From the NCBI GenBank assembly GCA_902468045.1, contig CABQXG010000007.1:1-15748 (forward strand): 15,748 nt of DNA, in the 5' to 3' direction. The position numbers were made by a program, and so were the translations under genes. The notes under the pieces are model-generated. The model did not search any database. It saw nothing but the letters and a program-made list of their open reading frames with translations, and was not told the DNA's origin. This document shows positions 10,022-15,748 of this stretch, piece after piece; position 1 is the stretch's first letter; every line of letters begins with the position of its first letter. This DNA comes from an uncultured Collinsella sp. (GTDB lineage: Bacteria > Actinomycetota > Coriobacteriia > Coriobacteriales > Coriobacteriaceae).

Positions 10022-10064
10022 CCGGTCACCGGATACCATGAACGCCGTTCACGCGCGCTATAGT
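10022..10064 (+). promoter_or_regulatory. Candidate promoter and palindromes of the LacI-type gene
   Basis: A -10-like TATAGT (10059-10064) lies 60 bases before the ATG of the regulator gene. Two odd-centred palindromes precede it: CCGGTcACCGG (10022-10032) and TGAACGcCGTTCA (10039-10051), the second over the expected -35 position. No consensus -35 is seen, which fits a weak regulator promoter. None is the operator found at ebgA, so autoregulation by the same motif is not evident. Confidence 0.4.
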
Positions 10065-10124
10065 AATCTGTATCCGCATTAGCCCTTATCGATAGCCCAC
10101 CGACCCAATTGCACAGGAGACGCC

Positions 10125-11141
10125 ATGACCCAACCAGCACGCACCGCACCCACGCTTGCCGAGGTTGCTGAAGCTGCCGGCGTATCGCGCTCCACAGCAT
10201 CGCGAGCACTCAACGATTCGCCCCGCATTAGCGAGGAGACCAAAAAACGCGTCCGCGCAGCTGCCAAGGAAGTCAATTTTGTACCCAACGCACGCGGCCG
10301 GGCGCTCGCCGTCGGACGCACGGAAATTATCGCCGTACTGGTTACCGAGCCTTTGAGCGAGCTGTTTAGCGATGCCACCTACAGTGAGTTTTTAAGCGGT
10401 ATTACCGAGGAACTTTCGGAGTCGTCTTACCTGCCCGTGATCTTGCAGGCATCTTCCTCGCATGAGCGCAATCGCGCACGCGAGCATTTTGAGCGCCGCT
10501 CGTTTGACGCCGTCATCGACGTCTCGCCCTACAAGGGCAGTGAGCTGCTCGAGGTGCTGCGCGAGCTGGGCGTGCCCACTGTGTTATGCGGCCAGCTCGA
10601 GGGCCATCCCTATCGCGACGTGTTCTCGACGGTCTACTCCGACGACGAAGAGGGCGGACGCTTTGCGGCGCTCGCTATGAAAGATCGCGGACGCAAGGAC
10701 ATCGTTGCCGTGCTGGGGCCGCAGGATAACCCCGCCGTCGTCGACCGCCTTCGTGGCTACCGTGCAATTTTGGGCGAAAACCTTCCGGATGAAAATGTCA
10801 TCTATACCGGATGGAGCAGCGGAGACGGCTACCAAGCCACGCGACGGCTGCTCGCGCGCGAAATACATGCCGACGGCGTGCTATGCGGATCGGACCGTAT
10901 CGCGACCGGCGTTATCGCCGCATTCAACGAAGCGGGAATTAGCGTACCCAAAGACGTTTCGGTCGTGGGCTTCGATGACCACGAGGTCGCAGCTCGCATC
11001 GTCCCCGCTTTGACGACCATTCGTCAGCCGCTTCGCGAAGAAGGCCGCATGGCCGCAGGCATTGCGCTCGATATGATTAACGGCGCCGCGCCCACCACCA
11101 CCGTCATGCACATGCAGCTCGTTCAGAGAGACTCACTGTAG
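10125..11141 (+). CDS. LacI-family transcriptional regulator (EbgR-like by context)
   Basis: A 338-residue repressor of the LacI/GalR family. The N-terminal helix-turn-helix is TLAEVAEAAGVSRSTASRALND (about 10-31), followed by the hinge region (VPNARGRALAVGRTE, 53-67). From about residue 68 comes a periplasmic-binding-protein-like sensor domain that binds an effector sugar, with the typical SVVGFDDHEVAARIVPALTTIRQPL near the end. The ATG has AGGAGA upstream. It is divergent from ebgA, whose control region holds three exact CAACCGGTTG operators, so it very probably represses ebgAC and is released by a galactoside-type inducer. The ligand is inferred from context. A long hairpin follows the stop codon. 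Confidence 0.93.
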   Translation: MTQPARTAPTLAEVAEAAGVSRSTASRALNDSPRISEETKKRVRAAAKEVNFVPNARGRALAVGRTEIIAVLVTEPLSELFSDATYSEFLSGITEELSESSYLPVILQASSSHERNRAREHFERRSFDAVIDVSPYKGSELLEVLRELGVPTVLCGQLEGHPYRDVFSTVYSDDEEGGRFAALAMKDRGRKDIVAVLGPQDNPAVVDRLRGYRAILGENLPDENVIYTGWSSGDGYQATRRLLAREIHADGVLCGSDRIATGVIAAFNEAGISVPKDVSVVGFDDHEVAARIVPALTTIRQPLREEGRMAAGIALDMINGAAPTTTVMHMQLVQRDSL

Positions 11142-11146
11142 GAAAC

Positions 11147-11192
11147 TGGGCCGGGCTTTCCGCTAGGCTGCTTTAGCGGAAAGCCCGGCCCA
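11147..11192 (+). terminator. 19-bp hairpin after the LacI-type gene
   Basis: Perfect 19-bp stem (11147-11165 with 11174-11192; core GGGCCGGGCTTTCCGC) with an 8-base loop, five bases after the stop codon. There is no U-tract on the plus side (TTCCG follows), so termination may be only partly intrinsic, or the stem may act mainly as a transcript-end stabiliser. Confidence 0.6.
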
Positions 11193-11209
11193 TTCCGAAC
11201 GCCGATTCT

Positions 11210-11252
11210 GGGATGTGCTTTCCGCCAGAAGCTCAACCGGAAAGTGCGTCCC
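11210..11252 (+). other. Second hairpin downstream of the LacI-type gene
   Basis: Arms 11210-11224 and 11238-11252 pair over 15 positions around a 13-base loop. Three of the pairs are G-U and would be A-C mismatches on the other strand, so the structure is consistent with a plus-strand RNA. It shares CTTTCCG/CGGAAAG with the preceding terminator stem. GTTATTT follows, a poor U-tract. It may be a back-up terminator or part of a small structured 3' RNA. Confidence 0.45.
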
Positions 11253-11325
11253 GTTATTTGGCTGGATTCCGGGTCGCAGCTTCCGCGACGTCCGGTCACC
11301 CCATGCCCTCACAACCTCGACGCAT

Positions 11326-11359
11326 AAAAACGAGGGAAGGCACGCGTCCTTCCCTCGTT
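11326..11359 (-). terminator. Intrinsic terminator of aspS
   Basis: Perfect 12-bp stem (11329-11340 with 11348-11359) with a 7-base loop, followed on the minus strand by TTTTTATG. It starts 23 bases after the aspS stop codon. Confidence 0.93.
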
Positions 11360-11382
11360 GCAGGCAATATGTAGCCGCTCGC

Positions 11383-13170
11383 CTACATCAGGCGCAGGCT
11401 GACGTCCTTGAGCTGGGCGCCGCTAACGGCACTCGGAGCGCCCGACATGAGGTCGGAGCCGCTGGCCGTCTTGGGGAATGCCATGACGTCGCGGATGGAG
11501 TCGGAACCGGTGAGCAGCATGCACACGCGGTCCAGGCCCAAAGCGAAACCGCCCATCGGGGGCGCACCAAACTTGAGCGCCTCCATGAGGAAGCCGAACT
11601 GCGACTCGGCGCGCTCCTCGGTAAAGCCCAGGAGCTTGAGCATGGACATCTGCATCTCGGCGTTGTGGATACGCATACCGCCGCCGCCGGCCTCAAAGCC
11701 GTCCATAACAAAGTCGTAGGTGCAGGAACCGGCTGCCAACGGGTCGGCCTCGATCTTGGCAATGTCGGTCTCGGTCGGCAGGGTAAAGGGCTGGTGCTCG
11801 GCAGCATAGGCCTTGCGATCCTCGTCCCAATGGAACAGCGGGAAGTTGACGACCCACAGGAAGTCGTGGCCCTCGCGCTTGATCTCGAGTGCGTTGGCCA
11901 TGTGGGAACGCATACCGCCCAGGATCTCGTCAGAGAGCAGGCGCGGGCCGGCGGCGAACATCACGAGGTCGCCAGGCTCGACGTCCATGCGCTCGCGCAG
12001 AGCCGCCATCTCCTCGTCCGAGAAGAACTTGACGATGGGGCTGTTGATGGAGCCGTCCTCGCGGAAGGCGATCCAGGCCAGGCCCTTGGCGCCAAACGTG
12101 GAGGCCACGCCGGCAAGCTTATCGATCTTGGCACGTGCCCAGGCACCGGCGCCCTTGGCGTTAATGGCCTTGACGACAGAGCCCTCCTCGTTTGCGGCGG
12201 TCGCAAAGACCTTGAACTTGGAGTTGGCAAAGATGTCGGTCAGGTCGACCAGGTGCATGCCATAGCGGGTATCGGGCTTGTCGGAGCCATAGGTGTCCAT
12301 GGCCTCCCAGTAGTCCATGCGACGCAGCGGCGTGGGCATCTCGACACCCATGCGACCGAAGGCATCGGACAGGACTTCTTCGAGCGCGCTCATAACGTCG
12401 TTCTGGTCCACGAAGGACATCTCGATATCGACCTGGGTGAACTCGGGCTGACGGTCGGCGCGCAGGTCCTCGTCGCGGAAGCACTTGGCAACCTGGTAGT
12501 AGCGCTCGACGCCACCGACCATGAGCAGCTGCTTCAGGAGCTGCGGGGACTGCGGCAGGGCGTAGAAGTTACCCGGCTGGATGCGGCTGGGGACGATGAA
12601 GTCGCGGGCGCCCTCGGGCGTGGACTTGAACAGGGAGGGCGTCTCGACCTCCATGAACTCACGGTTGTGCAGCGCCTCGCGAATGGCAAAGGTGAAGTCG
12701 GAGCGCAGCTTGAGGTTGGCCATCATCTCGGGACGACGGAGGTCCAGATAGCGATAGCGCAGGCGGGTGTCCTCGCTGGTCTCGATGCCGTCCTCGATCT
12801 GGAACGGCGGGGTAACGGACGTGTTAAGCACCTCGGCGTGGTCGGTCAGGACCTCGATCTCGCCGGTCGCGAGCTTGGTGTTGGTGGTCTCCTCGCCACG
12901 AGCGCGCACGACGCCGTGGATCTTGATGGGCCACTCGGGACGCATGGTCTCGGCGATCTTAAAGGCATCGCCGTCGGAGTGCTCGGGGTCGAAGGTGAGC
13001 TGTGTGATGCCCTCGCGGTCGCGAAGGTCGCAGAAGATAAGGCCGCCGTGGTCGCGGCGACGGCTCACCCAACCGGTGAGGGTGACCTCTTCGCCCACGT
13101 TCTCGAAGCGAAGCTCGCCGCAGGTACGGGTGTGCATGGAATGCTCATCGATGGGACGGGTCTGGCTCAT
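11383..13170 (-). CDS. aspS: Aspartyl-tRNA synthetase
   Basis: A 595-residue class II synthetase of the bacterial type that joins aspartate to tRNA-Asp. The N-terminal OB-fold anticodon-binding domain has GWVSRRRDHGGLIFCDLRDREG (33-54). The catalytic domain has RYRYLDLRRPEM (138-149), the flexible region TPEGARDFIVPSR (184-196), motif 2 FRDEDLRADRQPEFTQVDIE (231-250) and motif 3 GFALGLDR (541-548). The GAD insertion domain lies in between. His41 stands where E. coli has Leu, a residue linked to relaxed tRNA choice, so it may also charge tRNA-Asn (inference). The ATG at 13170 is supported by AAAGGAGG nine to ten bases upstream; the alternative Met12 lacks this. A leader with hairpins precedes it and a terminator follows. 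Confidence 0.97.
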   Translation of the reverse strand: MSQTRPIDEHSMHTRTCGELRFENVGEEVTLTGWVSRRRDHGGLIFCDLRDREGITQLTFDPEHSDGDAFKIAETMRPEWPIKIHGVVRARGEETTNTKLATGEIEVLTDHAEVLNTSVTPPFQIEDGIETSEDTRLRYRYLDLRRPEMMANLKLRSDFTFAIREALHNREFMEVETPSLFKSTPEGARDFIVPSRIQPGNFYALPQSPQLLKQLLMVGGVERYYQVAKCFRDEDLRADRQPEFTQVDIEMSFVDQNDVMSALEEVLSDAFGRMGVEMPTPLRRMDYWEAMDTYGSDKPDTRYGMHLVDLTDIFANSKFKVFATAANEEGSVVKAINAKGAGAWARAKIDKLAGVASTFGAKGLAWIAFREDGSINSPIVKFFSDEEMAALRERMDVEPGDLVMFAAGPRLLSDEILGGMRSHMANALEIKREGHDFLWVVNFPLFHWDEDRKAYAAEHQPFTLPTETDIAKIEADPLAAGSCTYDFVMDGFEAGGGGMRIHNAEMQMSMLKLLGFTEERAESQFGFLMEALKFGAPPMGGFALGLDRVCMLLTGSDSIRDVMAFPKTASGSDLMSGAPSAVSGAQLKDVSLRLM

Positions 13171-13197
13171 ACCAGTGATCCTCCTTTATGGATCTGT

Positions 13198-13281
13198 GCC
13201 GCCCCGTGTCGTTCCGGGCGGCGTCGTACAGATTTGCCCAGCCTGCGTAAACCGCGCAGCCGGGCATGGCGTTCTATCTTA
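13198..13281 (-). promoter_or_regulatory. aspS leader with two hairpins and candidate -10 box
   Basis: On the minus strand a -10-like TAAGAT lies at 13276-13281 (no good -35 seen). Downstream are GCCCGGCTGCG pairing with CGCAGGCTGGGC (bulged), and then a perfect 7-bp stem GCCGCCC/GGGCGGC (arms 13216-13222 and 13198-13204) whose base is extended by ATCTGT/ACAGAT. The second stem ends just before the ribosome site. I saw no T-box hallmark (no UGGNACC) and no U-tract, so tRNA-sensing is not supported. Simple leader structure or translational control are possible. Confidence 0.35.
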
Positions 13282-13426
13282 TCGCACCCGCGTCGATGTG
13301 CCGCGAAAAAGTAGCTCTTGCCCAAAGACTTGACGGAGACGAAACATTTGACGCAGCCTGGCCGTCGCTCAGGCGCGCGGCGTGCGACAATGTGCCCCAA
13401 TACAACCGCACTCGGAAAGGCCCGTC

Positions 13427-14062
13427 ATGACCGCACGCCTCATCGTTATGGATATCGACTCCACGCTCATCAACCAGGAGGTCATCGACCTGTTGGGCGA
13501 GGAGGCCGGCGTGGGCGAGCAGGTAGCGCAGATCACCGAGCGCGCCATGCGCGGCGAGCTCGACTTTAAGCAGGCGCTCGAGGAACGCGTGGGGCTGCTT
13601 GCCGGCTTGGATGAGAGCGTATTCGAGCGCACCTTTGAGCGCGTGACGTTTACCCCCGGCGCGCTGGAGCTTGTGCGCTCGGCACACAGCAAGGGCTGGA
13701 AGGTCGGCGTGGTAAGCGGCGGCTTTCACGAGGTCGCCGACAAGATCGTGGCCGCCGCGGGCATCGACTTTTGCCTCGCTAACCGCCTGGAGGTCGTGGG
13801 CGGCAAGCTCACCGGTAAGCTGGCGGCAGACATCGTGACCAAGGAGTCCAAGCTCATCCAGCTGCTGGATTGGGCGGTTGAGTGCGGTGTCGACATGGCC
13901 CACACCGTCGCGATCGGCGACGGCGCCAACGACATCCCCATGATTCAGGCCGCGGGCACGGGCATCGCGTTTTGCGCCAAGCCCAAGACGCGCGAAGCTG
14001 CCCCGTTTGCCATCGACGAGCGCAACCTGATGCTCGCCATGGACATCATCCTGCGCGACTAG
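13427..14062 (+). CDS. serB: Phosphoserine phosphatase (SerB-type HAD hydrolase)
   Basis: A 211-residue HAD-superfamily phosphatase that hydrolyses phosphoserine in the last step of serine synthesis. Motif I DIDSTL (residues 9-14, catalytic Asp9 and Asp11) is at the N-terminus. The cap domain follows with INQEVIDLLGEEAGVGEQVAQITERAMRGELDF. Motif II is VGVVSGGFHEVADKI, the Lys of motif III is in TKESKL, and motif IV is AIGDGANDIPMI. It has no N-terminal ACT domain, unlike some bacterial versions. The ATG at 13427 has GGAAAGG six bases upstream and starts directly into the HAD domain; an upstream ATG at 13382 in the same frame lacks a ribosome site. No other serine-pathway genes are adjacent. 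Confidence 0.93.
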   Translation: MTARLIVMDIDSTLINQEVIDLLGEEAGVGEQVAQITERAMRGELDFKQALEERVGLLAGLDESVFERTFERVTFTPGALELVRSAHSKGWKVGVVSGGFHEVADKIVAAAGIDFCLANRLEVVGGKLTGKLAADIVTKESKLIQLLDWAVECGVDMAHTVAIGDGANDIPMIQAAGTGIAFCAKPKTREAAPFAIDERNLMLAMDIILRD

Positions 14063-14071
14063 CCGATCCGT

Positions 14072-14132
14072 CTAACAATTGAATCAGTCTGTCCTATAGT
14101 TTCCGAACAATTTTGTCTTAGTGTTCGGAAAC
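14072..14132 (+). promoter_or_regulatory. Candidate larBC promoter with inverted-repeat operator
   Basis: CTAACA (14072-14077) and TATAGT (14095-14100) are spaced 17 bp. A perfect inverted repeat with 11-bp arms begins at the -10 and covers the expected start of transcription: GTTTCCGAACA (14099-14109) and TGTTCGGAAAC (14122-14132) with a 12-base spacer. No U-tract follows, so a serB terminator is unlikely. The repeat does not match the NikR consensus I know. larB begins 44 bases downstream. Confidence 0.5.
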
Positions 14133-14176
14133 ATACCCTTTGAGTGCTAGACTTTGCGCCGTCGAAGGGAACATAT

Positions 14177-14959
14177 ATGGATAAGCGAGATCTTGAGCAG
14201 TTGCTGAGCGATGTTGCCGGCGGAGCAGTCGCCCCGGCAGACGCCCTCACGCGCATCCAGACGGCGCCAACCGCCGATCTGGGTTTTGCGCAGCTCGATC
14301 TTTCGCGCGGGGTGCGCCAGGGAGCCGGCGAGGTTGTCTACGGTGCCGGTAAAACCGCCGAGCAGATTGCCGCCATTATCAAAGCACTGCGCGATGCCGG
14401 TCAGGAGCGCATCCTGGTCACGCGCCTGGATGCCAAAAAGGCAGCCCGCACCTCGGAGCTCCTCGACAACGACATCGACCTGGGATATGTCCCGGACGCG
14501 CAGCTCGCCCTCGTGGGCGGCAAGCCCTCCCCCACCGGCAACGGACGCATCGTCGTCGCCTGCGCCGGCACGAGCGACTTGCCCGTCGCCGAAGAAGCCG
14601 CGTTGACGGCCGAGTTCTATGGCAACGAGGTCGACCGCCTCTACGACGTAGGCGTCGCCGGCCTGCACCGTCTGCTCGCGCATGCCGAAGAACTTGCCCA
14701 GGCACAGGTGGTCATCGCCATCGCCGGCATGGAAGGCGCGCTGGCGAGCGTTGTCGGCGGCCTGGTGAGCTGTCCGGTCATCGCCGTTCCCACCAGCGTG
14801 GGCTACGGCGCGAGCTTTGGTGGCGTAGCCGCGCTGCTCGCCATGCTCAACTCCTGCGCCAGCGGCGTTTCGGTCGTCAATATCGACAACGGCTTTGGCG
14901 CCGCCTACCAGGCAAGTCTTATCAATCATCTGGGCGCCGGCACACCTCGCGCCCGTTAA
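14177..14959 (+). CDS. larB: Nickel-pincer cofactor biosynthesis protein LarB
   Basis: A 260-residue protein of the AIR carboxylase-like LarB family, which carboxylates the pyridinium ring of NaAD and hydrolyses the phosphoanhydride, the first step of nickel-pincer nucleotide synthesis. Conserved parts are DLGFAQLDLSRGVRQGAGEVVYGAGKT (34-60), ACAGTSDLPVAEEAALTAE (128-146), YDVGVAGLHRL (156-166), AGMEGALASVVGGLV (183-197) and VPTSVGYGASFGGVAALLAMLNSCASGVSVVNIDNGFGAAY (204-244). Cys227 in LNSC is probably the residue that attacks the nicotinate ring. The ATG at 14177 has AAGGGA six bases upstream; a GTG at 14144 in frame is less well placed. Its stop overlaps the ribosome site of larC. Confidence 0.94.
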   Translation: MDKRDLEQLLSDVAGGAVAPADALTRIQTAPTADLGFAQLDLSRGVRQGAGEVVYGAGKTAEQIAAIIKALRDAGQERILVTRLDAKKAARTSELLDNDIDLGYVPDAQLALVGGKPSPTGNGRIVVACAGTSDLPVAEEAALTAEFYGNEVDRLYDVGVAGLHRLLAHAEELAQAQVVIAIAGMEGALASVVGGLVSCPVIAVPTSVGYGASFGGVAALLAMLNSCASGVSVVNIDNGFGAAYQASLINHLGAGTPRAR

Positions 14960-14969
14960 GGAGCATTCC

Positions 14970-15748
14970 ATGTCCAACCATCAGCACACGCTTATCATCG
15001 ACGGCACCTCGGGCATCAGCGGCGACATGACCGTCGCGGCCCTGCTCGACCTGGGCGCCAGCGAGGAGCACCTGCGTGAACAGCTCGCCACGCTGCCGGT
15101 CGACGGCTTTGAGATTGCCGTGACGCGCGTAAACAAGCATGGCATCGACGCCTGCGACTTTGACGTTCAGCTTGCAGAGGAGCTCGAGAACCACGATCAC
15201 GATATGGCCTGGCTCTACGGCAACGAAGCAGCTGCCGAGCACACGTACGAGCATGAGCATCACCATCATGATCATGGCGAGCACGAACATTGCCACGAGC
15301 ATGGCCATGAGAACCATCATCACGCCCACCATCACCACCGTTCTTTGGCGGATGTCACCGCCATCATCGACGGCTCACAGCTAAGCGATGGTGCCAAGCG
15401 TCGTGCCCTCGCCATTTTTTCCGTACTTGCTGATGCCGAGGCCAAGGCTCACGGCAAAACGCCCGACACCGTCCTGTTTCACGAGGTGGGCGCCGTCGAC
15501 TCCATCGTCGACGTCTGCTCTGTCGCCATCTGCCTCGATGACCTGGGCATCGAAGATATTGTCGTCGAGTCGCTCTCCGAGGGCCACGGCACCATCCGCT
15601 GTGCCCACGGCCTCATGCCCATTCCCGTCCCCGCTGTCGTCAACCTGTGTCAGGCGGGCAATATCGCCCTCACGCCTGCACCGGTCGCCGGCGAGCTCGT
15701 GACGCCCACGGGCGCCGCCATCGTCACCGCGCTGCGCACGTCCGATCA
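14970..15748 (+). CDS. larC: Nickel-pincer cofactor biosynthesis protein LarC, N-terminal part with His-rich stretch
   Basis: The first 259 residues are visible; the gene runs off the right edge (the family is about 400 residues). LarC inserts nickel into the pincer cofactor. The start reads LIIDGTSGISGDMTVAALLDLGA, the usual LarC opening. Residues 91-123 contain 19 histidines among 33 residues, a likely nickel-binding or storage segment (15240-15338). After it come FHEVGAVDSIVDVCSVAICLDDLGIE, GHGTIRCAHGLMPIPVPAV and ELVTPTGAAIVTAL, all typical. AAGGAG overlaps the larB stop codon, and 10 bases separate the genes, so larB-larC is an operon. In Lactiplantibacillus plantarum LarC is made as LarC1/LarC2 by a programmed frameshift; whether one occurs here lies beyond the window. 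Confidence 0.95.
   Translation, partial: MSNHQHTLIIDGTSGISGDMTVAALLDLGASEEHLREQLATLPVDGFEIAVTRVNKHGIDACDFDVQLAEELENHDHDMAWLYGNEAAAEHTYEHEHHHHDHGEHEHCHEHGHENHHHAHHHHRSLADVTAIIDGSQLSDGAKRRALAIFSVLADAEAKAHGKTPDTVLFHEVGAVDSIVDVCSVAICLDDLGIEDIVVESLSEGHGTIRCAHGLMPIPVPAVVNLCQAGNIALTPAPVAGELVTPTGAAIVTALRTSD

Noticed and set aside
13198..13281. T-box riboswitch in the aspS leader
   Set aside because: There are hairpins, but no conserved T-box sequence pairing with a tRNA acceptor end and no terminator/antiterminator pair with a U-tract.
11215..13314. A 699-codon open frame on the plus strand opposite aspS
   Set aside because: It lies over a certain aspS gene and its terminator and has no ribosome site or recognisable motif; codon-bias shadow.
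14099..14132. Inverted repeat after serB as its intrinsic terminator
   Set aside because: No U-run follows on the plus strand, and a -10 sequence overlaps the first arm; an operator fits better.
15240..15338. Tandem CAT/CAC-rich DNA as a simple-sequence repeat
   Set aside because: It is the in-frame His-rich segment of LarC; codons are mixed and there is no fixed repeat unit.

Overview
The window is a stretch of GC-rich, densely coded bacterial chromosome. Gene content and protein style point to a Gram-positive anaerobe of the Coriobacteriia, probably Collinsella or a close relative. The evidence is a FeoA-FeoA-FeoB cluster with a small FeoB-associated Cys-rich protein, an Ebg-type beta-galactosidase with its LacI-family regulator, LarB/LarC, an Old-Yellow-Enzyme reductase and strong intrinsic terminators. 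The genus is inference; no rRNA or other marker gene is present.

Layout: (1) 1-341, minus: start of an NADH:flavin oxidoreductase running off the left edge, with an inverted repeat in its promoter region. (2) 444-3804, minus: ferrous iron uptake cluster in the order feoA, feoA, feoB, FeoB-associated protein. Palindromic candidate metal-responsive operators lie before the first feoA and before feoB, and a strong terminator follows feoB. (3) 3993-4241, minus: a lone HPr-like protein with His15 kept but Asp at the position of regulatory Ser46. Upstream of it is a 230-bp terminal-inverted-repeat element (4335-4564) resembling a MITE. (4) 4664-6127, minus: an APC-family amino acid permease. (5) 6281-9748, minus: ebgA-ebgC beta-galactosidase. 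It is divided from a divergent LacI/EbgR-type repressor gene (10125-11141, plus) by a control region with three copies of a 14-bp operator. (6) 11142-11382: hairpin-rich intergenic DNA. (7) 11383-13170, minus: aspS. (8) 13427-14062, plus: serB. (9) 14177-15748, plus: larB and the 5' part of larC (running off the right edge), for nickel-pincer nucleotide cofactor synthesis, preceded by a promoter with an 11-bp-arm inverted repeat.

How the genes work together: the feo genes import Fe2+. EbgA hydrolyses lactose-like beta-galactosides and EbgC is its accessory subunit; the LacI-type protein probably represses them and may be relieved by a sugar inducer. LarB and LarC carry out two steps in making the nickel-pincer cofactor of lactate racemase-type enzymes. 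aspS and serB are housekeeping genes. There are no tRNA or rRNA genes, CRISPR arrays, transposase genes or phage genes. The least ordinary items are the HPr with a built-in Ser46-to-Asp change, the 230-bp inverted-repeat element, the triple operator array, and the palindromes in front of feoA, larB and the flavin oxidoreductase. I did not find a clearly new multi-gene system.
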